From positions 11,501-70,935 of the forward strand of contig JAWSUE010000013.1 of NCBI GenBank assembly GCA_033549065.1: a stretch of DNA of 59,435 nucleotides, read 5' to 3'. The translations under genes were made by a program, and so were the position numbers. The stretch is from Bacillota bacterium (GTDB lineage: Bacteria > Bacillota > Dethiobacteria > DTU022). Below are positions 19,143-28,300 of this stretch, piece by piece. Within the stretch, counting starts at the first letter, position 1. Every line of letters starts with the position of its first letter. The notes under the pieces were generated by a model. That model was not told where the DNA came from, searched no databases, and was given only the letters and a program-made list of their open reading frames with translations.

Positions 19143-20897
19143 ATGACATTACGAATTAGAAAATTTAAGAAGTTTTGGATTCTGACTGCGGTCCTTATCG
19201 CAGCAATGCTGTTGCTTATTCCGGCGATTGCTTTCGCCGAAAGTGATGACAGTGTTGCTGTTGACAGCAGCTCTGATTCAGAAGAACTATCTAATTCCGA
19301 TGATTCTACAACAGAATTACCCTCCACAGATGCCGAAGCTAATGACAGTGAAGATGCTGGCAGCACAGAAATCTCAACCTCAGACAGTTCTGATACAGAT
19401 GAAACATCTGATTCCTCTGATTCCTCTGATTCCTCTGATTCTACAACAGAATTATCCTCCACAGATGATGATGCAACTGAAGAGAACACCATTCCTGACG
19501 AGGATGATCCCCTGTTACCGGAGAATGGCTCAACTGAAATCTCTGGCAGTGGAGGTAACTCCTACTCCGCAGTGATAACGCCAGATGACGATGACGAACT
19601 CGGGGTTAATGAACCAGCCAGTTTCACTGTTACTTTTACCGAGGAAAGTGACAGCACTCCACTAATCTCGGCACAGTTGATCATTCCAGATGAATTCACA
19701 TCCATTAGCCTGGGTGCAATTACTGCCTCTGATGACAAGAACTGGAATGGAGGGCTGGTTGGTCAGGTAATTTCTTTATGGGCTGATGCTCAAGATCACT
19801 ATCTTGGCCAGGATGACTGGGTTTCGGTAGTATTTACTGCCACGACCCCGTCAGTTCCCGGAGATTACACCTTTGAAACGCTGGCCTGGACGGATTCATT
19901 AGGAGACAACGATGAACCGGATGGGACACCAAAGAAATTAGAACTCGGAACAGCCGAATCTTTTGCGGTTTTAGCCGGCTCGGGAATTACCGTTGATGGA
20001 GCAGTCAACACTACCATAATCTATGGTGATATCGGTTCACATCCAATTGATACATACACTGGTGATGGAAACGTTGTTCAAACTGGTGGATTTGTATACC
20101 TTGCTGATGAAGGTGGTGTTGCAGAGCAGGCTAAGGCTGATCTGCTAACTGCTTATCTTGACGCTGCCGGAAGAGACAGTGATACGGATATTACCGGACT
20201 CGATCTGGGCAACCTTAGTTCATTGGCGGAGCCTTTAGAGCCCGGTGTATACACAGCAAGTTCCAGTTTGGGCTTGACGGGGACTCTCTATCTTTATGCC
20301 GATAGCCCATACGACGCTTTTATTTTCCAGATCGGAACAACGCTCACCACAGCATCATACAGCAACATTGTCCTTCTGGGTGAAGCTACTTTCTGCCAGG
20401 TTTTCTGGCAGGTCGGCAGCTCTGCGACCCTGGGAACATACTCCACTTTTGTGGGGCATATTCTGGCCTTGACAGATATCACAGCAACTACCGGTGCGAC
20501 AGTGATTGGTCAGTTATTAGCTTTAAATGGCGCAGTCACCCTTGATACTAATACCATCACGAACCGCCCTTGTAGTAGTATTAACGCTCCTGCTGATGGT
20601 TATGATGAAACCCTGGTTGTTACTATCGTTAATGGTGACGGAAACGGAACTGGTGACGGAAACGGAACTGGTGACGGAAACGGAACTGGTGACGGAAACG
20701 GAACTGGTGACGGAAACGGAGACGTAGATGGTACAACACTCTTGGGGTCGGAATATGACAGCAATTCAGATACTCTATCGGCCGGAATAGTTGCCCTGCC
20801 TGCAACAGGCGGACTGACGCTCGCACATGTTCTTTATGCTCTAGGTGGGATGATGATGACCGTTGGAGGAATTATGCTCAAAAGAAAAATCAAGTAA
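19143..20897 (+). CDS. Cell-wall-anchored (LPATG) Ser/Asp-rich protein with ice-binding-like DUF3494 domain
   Basis: A 584-residue secreted protein. Residues 1-32 are a signal peptide (RKFKKFW, hydrophobic core, AFA cut). About 33-135 is Ser/Asp/Glu/Thr-rich low complexity. About 138-265 is a beta-sandwich-like domain. About 271-476 matches the DUF3494 ice-binding-like beta-solenoid: ESFAVLAGSGITVDG, GDIGSHP, PGVYTASSSLGLTGTLYL, FIFQIGTTLTTASYS, VFWQVGSSATLGTYSTF, GAVTLDTNTI. A GDGNGT repeat linker follows, then LPATG at 552-556, a hydrophobic helix and the tail KRKIK. It is therefore a sortase substrate; no sortase gene is in the window. Ice binding, adhesion or another role cannot be told apart. 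ATG 19143 has a G-run site 7 bases upstream. Confidence 0.88.
   Translation: MTLRIRKFKKFWILTAVLIAAMLLLIPAIAFAESDDSVAVDSSSDSEELSNSDDSTTELPSTDAEANDSEDAGSTEISTSDSSDTDETSDSSDSSDSSDSTTELSSTDDDATEENTIPDEDDPLLPENGSTEISGSGGNSYSAVITPDDDDELGVNEPASFTVTFTEESDSTPLISAQLIIPDEFTSISLGAITASDDKNWNGGLVGQVISLWADAQDHYLGQDDWVSVVFTATTPSVPGDYTFETLAWTDSLGDNDEPDGTPKKLELGTAESFAVLAGSGITVDGAVNTTIIYGDIGSHPIDTYTGDGNVVQTGGFVYLADEGGVAEQAKADLLTAYLDAAGRDSDTDITGLDLGNLSSLAEPLEPGVYTASSSLGLTGTLYLYADSPYDAFIFQIGTTLTTASYSNIVLLGEATFCQVFWQVGSSATLGTYSTFVGHILALTDITATTGATVIGQLLALNGAVTLDTNTITNRPCSSINAPADGYDETLVVTIVNGDGNGTGDGNGTGDGNGTGDGNGTGDGNGDVDGTTLLGSEYDSNSDTLSAGIVALPATGGLTLAHVLYALGGMMMTVGGIMLKRKIK
19302..19467 (+). repeat. Internal duplications in the Ser/Asp-rich region
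   Basis: A 31-bp block at 19302-19332 recurs at 19437-19467 with one mismatch and encodes STTEL[PS]STD. Next to the second copy, a 9-bp unit TCTGATTCC (Ser-Asp-Ser) is repeated three times exactly and once imperfectly at 19407-19442. The repeats are in frame, so copy-number changes would alter stalk length without breaking the gene. Confidence 0.85.
20634..20723 (+). repeat. 18-bp tandem repeat encoding Gly-Asp-Gly-Asn-Gly-Thr
   Basis: GGTGACGGAAACGGAACT is present four times exactly and a fifth time with a changed end (20706-20723). It forms a flexible, Asp/Asn/Gly-rich, possibly calcium-binding linker between the DUF3494 domain and the sortase signal. Such DNA is prone to slippage, so length variation between strains is expected. 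Confidence 0.92.
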
Positions 20898-20936
20898 AAT
20901 TTCTCGTTAATGTCTATAATATATAAAAATGTCACC

Positions 20937-20965
20937 TTGACATAGATTAACGGCTCATATATAAT
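20937..20965 (+). promoter_or_regulatory. Sigma-A promoter of glnA
   Basis: A consensus -35 TTGACA (20937-20942), exactly 17 bases, and a consensus -10 TATAAT (20960-20965). The predicted start is near 20972, immediately before the leader hairpin. The -35 lies in an interrupted palindrome ATGTCA-CCT-TGACAT, a possible regulator site. Confidence 0.88.
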
Positions 20966-20980
20966 GATTTTGGGCAAAGG

Positions 20981-21029
20981 CGCCCGCATAAACAGTCTGA
21001 TGACTGCAAGCGGGCGTCTTCTCTTTTTA
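20981..21029 (+). terminator. Leader attenuator (intrinsic terminator) upstream of glnA
   Basis: Stem CGCCCGC (20981-20987) / GCGGGCG (21010-21016) with a nested CAGTC-TGAT-GACTG hairpin in the loop, followed by the T-rich tract 21017-21029. It lies in the 5' leader, between the promoter and the glnA start, so it can only work as an attenuator. The gene after glnA encodes an ANTAR protein, a class known to cause antitermination at hairpins in nitrogen-gene leaders, so it is the likely partner (inference). Confidence 0.75.
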
Positions 21030-21058
21030 TTCATAAACATTTTAAGGAGATGATCCAA

Positions 21059-22387
21059 TTGGGAATGACAAAAGAAGAAATACTGGCAATTGCAAAGGAA
21101 TCCGGAGTTAAATTTATCCGCCTTCAATTCACCGATCTAGTAGGCCAGCTAAAAAACGTGGCTATCACATCCGATCAGCTGCCGAAAGCACTCGATAATG
21201 AATTGATGTTCGACGGTTCTTCAATTGAGGGGTTTGTTCGAATTGAGGAATCTGATATGTACCTGCGGCCGGATCCCGATACCTTTACCATTTTCCCCTG
21301 GCGTCCCCAGGAAGGTGGGGTTGCCAGACTGATGTGTGATGTTTATACCCCCGAAGGAGAACCCTTTGCCGGGTGCCCCCGCAGCCAGCTTCAGCGGGTT
21401 ATTGCCATTGCTGCAGAAGACGGCTATTCCATGAACTGCGGACCGGAAGCTGAATTTTTCATGTTTCATACAGATGATCACGGCGCGCCCACTCTGCATA
21501 CCCATGACCAGGGCGGATATTTTGATCTCGCACCTACCGATCTCGGCGAAAACGCCCGCCGCGACATGGTATTGAATCTCGAACAGATGGGCCTGGAAAT
21601 AGAAGCCTCTCACCACGAGGTTGCTCCCGGCCAGCATGAAATAGATTTCAAATATAGCGATGCTCTGCGTACAGCCGATGACCTGTCAACCTTCAGATTT
21701 GTTGTCAGAACTGTAGCACAGCGCCACGGACTTTATGCTACCTTTATGCCGAAACCGATAGCCATGATAAACGGTTCCGGTATGCATACCCATCTTTCAT
21801 TGTTTAAAGACGGAAAAAATATATTCTATGACCCCGATGCACCTGAAGAGATGAGCCAGGAAATGCTATACTTCGTCGGAGGCCTTCTCAAACATGCCAA
21901 AGGTTTCACCGCCGTGACCAACCCTCTGGTCAATTCATATAAAAGACTGGTTCCCGGTTATGAAGCCCCGGTGTATATCGCCTGGTCTCATCGTAACCGC
22001 AGTCCGCTGGTAAGGGTACCGGCCCGCAGGGGAATTGGCACAAGGGTAGAACTACGCAGCCCTGATCCTTCCTGTAACCCCTATCTGGCCTTTGCCGTAA
22101 TGCTCAAAGCAGGTTTGGATGGAATCAAGAACAAGATTATGCCGCCCGATCCGGTAAATCTTAATATCTACGCGATGACTGATGAAGATAAGCAAAATCA
22201 CAAGATTGAAAGCCTGCCGGGAACTCTTTTTGAAGCGATCAAAGAGCTTGACAAAAGCCCGGTAATCCAGGAAGCGCTTGGCGAACATATTTACGACCGC
22301 TTCCGTGAAGGCCGGATGAAAGAATGGATGGATTACCGTATACAGGTCCATGACTGGGAAGTCAAACAGTACCTGGCCCGGTTCTAA
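21059..22387 (+). CDS. glnA: Glutamine synthetase type I GlnA
   Basis: Makes glutamine from glutamate, ammonia and ATP; 442 residues, the short GSI-alpha type of Gram-positives. Motifs are [13 protein letters not shown], the metal/glutamate segment [10 protein letters not shown], the ATP-site [10 protein letters not shown], and [23 protein letters not shown]. The E. coli-type adenylylation loop is not obvious. The best start is TTG 21059: AAGGAG at 21044-21049 ends nine bases before it. An ATG at 21050 directly abuts that site, and ATG 21065 is too far. Control probably acts on the leader attenuator at 20981-21029. Confidence 0.95.
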   Translation: MGMTKEEILAIAKESGVKFIRLQFTDLVGQLKNVAITSDQLPKALDNELMFDGSSIEGFVRIEESDMYLRPDPDTFTIFPWRPQEGGVARLMCDVYTPEGEPFAGCPRSQLQRVIAIAAEDGYSMNCGPEAEFFMFHTDDHGAPTLHTHDQGGYFDLAPTDLGENARRDMVLNLEQMGLEIEASHHEVAPGQHEIDFKYSDALRTADDLSTFRFVVRTVAQRHGLYATFMPKPIAMINGSGMHTHLSLFKDGKNIFYDPDAPEEMSQEMLYFVGGLLKHAKGFTAVTNPLVNSYKRLVPGYEAPVYIAWSHRNRSPLVRVPARRGIGTRVELRSPDPSCNPYLAFAVMLKAGLDGIKNKIMPPDPVNLNIYAMTDEDKQNHKIESLPGTLFEAIKELDKSPVIQEALGEHIYDRFREGRMKEWMDYRIQVHDWEVKQYLARF

Positions 22388-22424
22388 TCGAAAATTAAAA
22401 GTAAAACTATAAAATCTTTACTTT

Positions 22425-22449
22425 GAAGCCGCCCTTAATGGGCGGCTTC
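22425..22449 (+). terminator. Hairpin after glnA
   Basis: A perfect 10-bp stem GAAGCCGCCC / GGGCGGCTTC with loop TTAAT. It is not followed by a good T-run, so it may be a processing or partial-termination element that sets the ratio of glnA to the ANTAR gene. Confidence 0.65.
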
Positions 22450-22516
22450 ATGGTTTATGCACTCTTTCTCATGTTATAATATTGAAAACCATTTTCACTT
22501 GCCGAGGTCCTTGCAA

Positions 22517-23080
22517 ATGGCGGCACATAATTTTGATTACTGTATTGGTACAGCCAACTCTGCTTTCAAAAAAGTTGTATCAGGGATGTTAAACAGCTCC
22601 GGTTTCATCTCCGCCGGAGACGGAACAAGCACCCCTCTATTATTGCGTACTCTGCGTTCAGTTCAACCATGGCTTGCAGTGATCGATACAGAGCTACCGC
22701 CCGGAAACATTGAAGAACTGGCCGATATTATTGAAGCGGATAATCTGTCGGCTGCCATATTTATTAGCACCCGCGGAAGAAGTCTCAAAAATTACGTTCA
22801 GCTAGACTGGCCTGTTGAGCCTCGGGTTCTTACTGCCGTGGCCGAAGCTGTCTGTAACGAATTTGCCCGGAAAAAGAAACTGCAAAACCGGATAAATGAT
22901 CTGCAGAGAAAGTTAAATGAGAGAAAACTAATCGAAAAAGCTAAAGGCATCATAGCTGATAACCTAGGCTTCAACGAAGCAGATGCATATAATTATTTAA
23001 GGGAAAAAAGTATGGAGCGGAGAATATCGATGGCCGAAATGGCCGGTCTGGTAGTTACCGCGCCTGGCCTTTTTTCCTGA
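22517..23080 (+). CDS. ANTAR-domain RNA-binding antiterminator with degenerate receiver domain
   Basis: A 187-residue protein. About 1-120 is a pseudo-receiver domain (VIDTELPP replaces the usual phospho-Asp strand). It is followed by a coiled-coil [20 protein letters not shown] and a C-terminal ANTAR domain ([34 protein letters not shown]). ANTAR proteins bind paired hairpins in nascent mRNA and prevent termination. Its position right after glnA, which has a leader terminator, suggests that target. The start is ATG 22517 with GAGG nine bases upstream. The 3' end overlaps the convergent pyrG by 26 bp. Confidence 0.87.
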   Translation: MAAHNFDYCIGTANSAFKKVVSGMLNSSGFISAGDGTSTPLLLRTLRSVQPWLAVIDTELPPGNIEELADIIEADNLSAAIFISTRGRSLKNYVQLDWPVEPRVLTAVAEAVCNEFARKKKLQNRINDLQRKLNERKLIEKAKGIIADNLGFNEADAYNYLREKSMERRISMAEMAGLVVTAPGLFS

Positions 23081-24665
23081 TAGCCGCACCGATGAAGTCT
23101 CTGAAAAGAGGATGTGCCTTTGTCGGTCTCGATTTAAATTCAGGATGGAACTGTACAGCCACAAACCAGGGGTGATCTTTTAATTCAATCATTTCAACCA
23201 GGTCGGCTTCTTCGTTGATCCCGCTGAAGACCATTCCCGCTTTTTCCAGCACCGGCATAAATTCATTGTTAAATTCATATCGGTGCCTGTGTCTTTCATT
23301 AATCTGGCGTTCCCCGTAAGCTTTTTCTGCCAGTGTTCCCGGTCTAATCGTGCAGGGATAAGCACCCAACCTTAAAGTCCCACCTATACGGGTAATTTCT
23401 TTCTGCCCCGGCAGGTAATCGATAACCGGTCCCGTGGTATCGGGACAAAACTCCGTACTGTGTGCTCCATTTATGCAGGCTACATTACGGGCAAACTCGA
23501 TAACCGCACACTGCATACCAAGGCATAAGCCGAGGAATGGAGTTTTACTTTCCCGGGCAAAACGAACTGCGTTGATCTTACCCTCTATTCCACGTTCACC
23601 AAATCCTCCGGGGACGAGAATACCATCAACTTTGTCTAATTTACCGCTTGCTGAAACCGATTCGAGATCTTCAGCCGGCACAAGAATAGTTTTAACCGCA
23701 GTATTGTGTTCCAATCCTGCATGGAAGAGCGCTTCGTTAATGCTGATATAAGCGTCTCGCAGCTGAACATATTTGCCAACCAGGGCTATGGTTACTTCTT
23801 CATTAAAATTATATGACTCGTGAACAAGATCCTTCCACCGCTGCATGTCTGAGGATTTGCAGGAGAGGTTAAGTTTGTCCAGAACCATCTGATCGAGATT
23901 TTGTTCCTGCAGTAGCAGTGGCACTTCGTAAATAACCCTGGTATCAAGGTTTTCAACCACTTCATTGGGCTGAACATTACAGAAGAGGGCTATTTTTTTT
24001 CTAAGATCATCCGAAAGCGGATACTCGGTCCGGCAAACAATAATATCCGGCTGAATACCGATACTGCGCAGTTCTTTTACACTGTGCTGTGTCGGCTTTG
24101 TCTTCAACTCACCGGACATTCGCAGATAGGGTACAAGAGTAACGTGAATAAAAATCACATTTTCCCAGCCAAGATCGTAACGAAGCTGTCTGATCGCTTC
24201 CATGAAGGGCAGGCTCTCTATATCACCAACCGTCCCACCGATTTCAGTTATTACTACATCGAGATCAAGGTTACGGTCCAGCTTGGTAACACAGTCTTTG
24301 ATCTGATCGGTGATATGGGGAATAACCTGGACTGTATTGCCATGATAATCACCGTCCCGTTCACCCTGAATAACCGACCAATATACCCTGCCGGCAGTAA
24401 CGTTGTTGTCACGGGTTAAATGTTCGTCAATAAATCGTTCATAATGCCCCAGGTCCAGGTCTGTTTCTGCCCCGTCATCGGTAACAAAAACCTCACCGTG
24501 CTGGTATGGGCTCATTGTTCCCGGATCATAGTTGATATAGGGGTCAAATTTTTGAATGGTCAGCTTTAAACCTCTGTTTTTCAGCAAGCAGCCCAGAGAA
24601 GCAGCTGTAATTCCCTTACCAAGAGATGAAACCACACCGCCTGTAATAAAAATATACTTTGTCAT
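23055..24665 (-). CDS. pyrG: CTP synthase PyrG
   Basis: Converts UTP to CTP with ATP and glutamine; 536 residues. The N-terminal amidoligase domain starts [20 protein letters not shown] and contains [17 protein letters not shown]. The class I glutaminase domain has [12 protein letters not shown], the nucleophile [17 protein letters not shown], and [11 protein letters not shown]. The start is ATG 24665 with a G-run (GGGGGG) upstream; the longer in-frame extension runs back over the FmdB gene and is not credible. Confidence 0.97.
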   Translation of the reverse strand: MTKYIFITGGVVSSLGKGITAASLGCLLKNRGLKLTIQKFDPYINYDPGTMSPYQHGEVFVTDDGAETDLDLGHYERFIDEHLTRDNNVTAGRVYWSVIQGERDGDYHGNTVQVIPHITDQIKDCVTKLDRNLDLDVVITEIGGTVGDIESLPFMEAIRQLRYDLGWENVIFIHVTLVPYLRMSGELKTKPTQHSVKELRSIGIQPDIIVCRTEYPLSDDLRKKIALFCNVQPNEVVENLDTRVIYEVPLLLQEQNLDQMVLDKLNLSCKSSDMQRWKDLVHESYNFNEEVTIALVGKYVQLRDAYISINEALFHAGLEHNTAVKTILVPAEDLESVSASGKLDKVDGILVPGGFGERGIEGKINAVRFARESKTPFLGLCLGMQCAVIEFARNVACINGAHSTEFCPDTTGPVIDYLPGQKEITRIGGTLRLGAYPCTIRPGTLAEKAYGERQINERHRHRYEFNNEFMPVLEKAGMVFSGINEEADLVEMIELKDHPWFVAVQFHPEFKSRPTKAHPLFRDFIGAAIRKKGQAR

Positions 24666-24711
24666 AAGCGCCCCCCTTACCGGCTCAGCAACTGCTGCAG
24701 CTGGTTTTGCT

Positions 24712-24894
24712 TCACCCGCCGCAACCTGAGGAGGCGGTTCCACTGTCAGAACTTCCTCCCGAGGTTCGAAATGTAGAGAAGATCTTCTTTGCATCCCGTC
24801 CGCACGAAGGACAGCTTACACTTTTTACTGTACTGCTGCACAACTCTTCGATTTTCTTTTTGCACTCAGAACAATAAAACTCGTAAAGAGGCAA
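24712..24894 (-). CDS. FmdB-family zinc ribbon protein
   Basis: A 60-residue protein of the FmdB/CxxC regulatory type. It opens [17 protein letters not shown] and has the second pair in [15 protein letters not shown], then a Gly/Ser-rich tail. Four cysteines in two CxxC pairs would bind one zinc. The start is TTG 24894, seven bases after AGGAGG; a GTG two codons upstream overlaps that site. The family is named after a formamidase-operon regulator, but its general role is unknown. Confidence 0.85.
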   Translation of the reverse strand: MPLYEFYCSECKKKIEELCSSTVKSVSCPSCGRDAKKIFSTFRTSGGSSDSGTASSGCGG

Positions 24895-24960
24895 AACCAC
24901 ACCTCCTCCCTGCAATAATCTATTCTCATGAATATAATTTATGCCGCCCAGGGCGGCTTA

Positions 24961-25053
24961 CTAGGTCCGGCCCTTCAATCTCTTTCTTTTTTTGGCCCTT
25001 CTTCTTTTTTTGCGCTGTCTTTTAAGCTGTTTGCGTGATTTTTCTTTTGCCAT
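24961..25053 (-). CDS. 30-residue highly basic peptide
   Basis: ATG 25053 to TAG 24961. Nineteen of 30 residues are Lys or Arg (MAKEKSRKQLK, RQRKKRRRAKKRKR). A strong AAAGGAGGGG site lies upstream but at a long spacing of about 15 bases. A GC-rich hairpin (24943-24957) follows the stop on the minus strand. The composition suggests an RNA-binding or ribosome-associated peptide, as with the tiny basic ribosomal proteins, but I do not recognise the family. It could also be an untranslated artefact of A-rich DNA. Confidence 0.5.
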   Translation of the reverse strand: MAKEKSRKQLKRQRKKRRRAKKRKRLKGRT

Positions 25054-25318
25054 AGTCTGAACCGTTCCCCTCCTTTGCTCTACTTAAAGATTACTCTACA
25101 TGAAAATCAAGCCTTTAAAAACCTATGTGATATTATATCATTGCTTTACCAGTGAAAAAAGAGTTATTTTAAATCTGATTAATAAATATAATATTTTAAA
25201 AGGAAAAAAAATCTAAAAATAGAATGAATAATAGATTACAGGATCGCAAACCACTATAAATCTTTTCCATAAGTACTTCGGTTTGTAATCCCCAACACCT
25301 TCCGGGAGGAGCCGTCTA
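25054..25318. other. AT-rich intergenic region upstream of nrdJ
   Basis: This 265-bp divergent region holds no supportable ORF or classical riboswitch. I looked for a B12-box-type cobalamin element, since NrdJ needs adenosylcobalamin, and saw none. GGGAGGAG just before 25319 is the nrdJ ribosome-binding site. Confidence 0.4.
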
Positions 25319-28300
25319 ATGGAACTAAGCCCAAATGCCCGCATCACTTTCGAGAAAAGGTACTTGATTAAGGATGAAAAAGGTAACCCCACTGAAACTC
25401 CAGAAGATCTACTGCACAGAGTGGCTGCCAACATCGCGTCTATTGAAAAAAATTATGGAAAAACCAATGCTGAGATCAAGGCTATCGAAAAAAGTTTTTT
25501 CAAGATAATGGCCGATGCCCTGTTCATGCCGAATTCACCGACCCTGATGAATGCCGGTCGTGAACTACAGCAGTTGAGTGCCTGCTTTGTACTGCCTCTC
25601 GAAGACAGCATGGAAGGAATATTTACCGCTCTGAAAAATATGGCGCTGGTTCAGAAGACCGGCGGCGGAACCGGTTTTTCATTTGACCGCCTTAGGCCGA
25701 GCAATGATATAGTGCGCTCAACCAATGGAGTGGCCAGCGGTCCAATTTCATTCCTCAAAATATTTGATGCCGCTACAGAAGCGGTTAAGCAGGGTGGAAC
25801 CAGGCGGGGAGCCAACATGGGCTCACTGATCTACAACCACCCTAATATACTTGACTTCATCTGCTGCAAAGAAAAGGAAGATGAGATCAATAATTTTAAT
25901 CTCTCCATCACCGTATCGGATGAATTTATGAGCAAAGCTACCGGAAAAGATCCGGACCCCATATACAACCTGATCAACCCGAGGACCCAACAACCTTATA
26001 AAGATCCCGAAACAGGAAACATTGCTCAACTGGATGCAAAAGCAGTTTTCGATCTGATCGTTCAGAAAGCCTGGGAAAAGGGCGACCCCGGAATTATCTT
26101 TATCGACGAGATGAACAAATTTAACCCAACCCCGGCCATCGGCAAATACGAGACGACCAATCCCTGCGTACCGGCTGATACATTTGTAATGACCTCTGAG
26201 GGACCAAAGATGGTCAGGGATCTTATCGGGAAAAGAACCACCCTTATCGTCAATGGCAAATCTTTCCAGTCAACCGCTAAAGGCTTTTTCTCAACCGGTG
26301 TAAAACCGCTGCTATCAATTAAAACCCGTGAAGGTTACCAACTGCGCGCAACGGGAGATCATCCTGTATTAAGAATTAAAGTGAAAACAAGACACAAAAT
26401 TGAAACCGAATGGGTCAATACCATAAATCTTAAACCCGGTGATGAGATAGTTCTAAATGATCACCGCGAGCTTACCGGCTGGGAAGGGCTTTACGGGGAA
26501 AAAGAAGGTTACCTGATTGGCCTGTTAGTTGGGGATGGAACCCTGAAAGAAGATAAAGCTCTCCTCTCCGCCTGGCCGGATCAAAACGATTTGGGCATGA
26601 TGAATGCCGCTTACGAAGCTGCCGTTTCAATGCCTCATCGCCAGGATTTTAAAGGCTGGTGGAAAGTCAGCGGAAGAAATGAATTTCGGATGAGTCTGGC
26701 CGCAATTAAAACAATGGCCTTTAACCTGGGAATGAGACCGGGAGACAAATCTATAACTCCCTACCTTGAAACCAATACTTCATCAGCATTTACAAAAGGA
26801 TTCTTAAAAGGGTTCTTTGATGCTGACGGTTCCGTCCAGGGGTCCCGGGAAAAAGGTGTTTCCATCAGATTGGCTCAGAGTGATATTGATCGTTTGGAAG
26901 CTGTCCAACGCATGCTGCTCCGCTTCGGCATTGTCAGCACTATTTACAGAAATCGTCGTAACAACAACATTACCAGCCTGCCAAATGGTAAAAACGGGAT
27001 TGATCTATATGAAACTAAACCCCAGCACGAGCTGGTCATATCCAGAAACAATGTAGCAGTATTCGCCGATCGAATCGGCTTTAGCGATACAGGAAAGAAA
27101 ACACGGCTCTCAGATATCTTGACCGGATACCGCCGTGAGCTGAACCGGGAACGTTTCACGGCAATAGTAGACACTGTTGAATCAAATGGCATTGAAGAGG
27201 TTTACGATGTGCAGGTTCCCGGAATAAATTCATTTGATGCAAATGGAATTGTCGTTCACAATTGCGGCGAACAACCTCTACTCCCCTATGAAGCATGCTG
27301 TCTCGGTTCCCTGAACCTTGGGAAATTCGTTACCAGAAAAGGCGCCATCAGCTGGGACAAACTGGGCGAAGTGGTTCGGACAGCCGTCCGCTTCCTCGAC
27401 AATGTTATCGATGCCAGTAACTACGTGATTCCGGAGATCGCCGCCATGCACAAGGAAGGTAACCGCAAAATAGGTTTGGGTGTGATGGGCTGGCATGATA
27501 TGCTGGTCAGGCTCGGCATAAACTATGACAGCGATAAAGCGATTGAAACAGCCGAATCGGTTATGAAGTTTATTAATACCACGGCCAAAGAAGAATCAGT
27601 CCTCATAGCTGAAGAAAGGGGGACCTTCCCCAATTTCTCCGGCAGTATTTGTGATACCGGAAAACAGGAAGATATAGTTCGTAATGCCACCAGGACAACC
27701 ATTGCCCCGACGGGTACAATTTCTATCCTGGCCGGTGCCAGCAGTGGTATCGAACCCTATTTCAGTATTGCCTTCATCCGTAAAAATATATTAGGCGGGC
27801 TTGATCTGCCCGAAGTTAATCCACTTTTCCTTGAAATTGCCCAGGAAGAAGGATTTTATTCAGAAGAACTTATCCAGGAAATAGCATCCAGCGGGAAAAT
27901 ACCGCAGGGTGCAGATGTCCCCGATAATTATAAAGCGCTATTTAAGACAGCCATGGAAATTGATTTCAGCTGGCATGTAAAACATCAGGCGGCATTTCAG
28001 AAATACACGGACAACGCAGTCAGTAAAACAATCAATCTGGATAAAGATGCAACCGTGGAAGATGTCAGGTATGCCTATATAACTGCCTGGGAAGCAGGAT
28101 GTAAAGGCATAACCATCTACCGGGACAGTTCAAGAACAAAGCAGGTTCTCAATGTGGGTGATGGCGCAAAAGATGACAACCTGAAACCGACCAAGCGACC
28201 AAAAACCTTAAGCGGTAATACAACCAGTATCAGGACTGCCCTGGGCAACCTTTTTGTTACGGTCAACTCTACTGAAGGAAGACCGTTTGAGCTTTTCGCC

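Noticed and set aside
20634-20723. Direct repeats as a CRISPR array
   Set aside because: The 18-bp units are contiguous with no spacers and lie in frame inside the surface-protein gene.
24665-24794. Upstream extension of pyrG
   Set aside because: The extra 43 residues run across the fmdB 3' end and precede the universal CTP synthase N-terminus; the G-run site supports ATG 24665.
25054-25318. Cobalamin riboswitch before nrdJ
   Set aside because: No B12-box or associated stems were seen; the region is plain AT-rich sequence.
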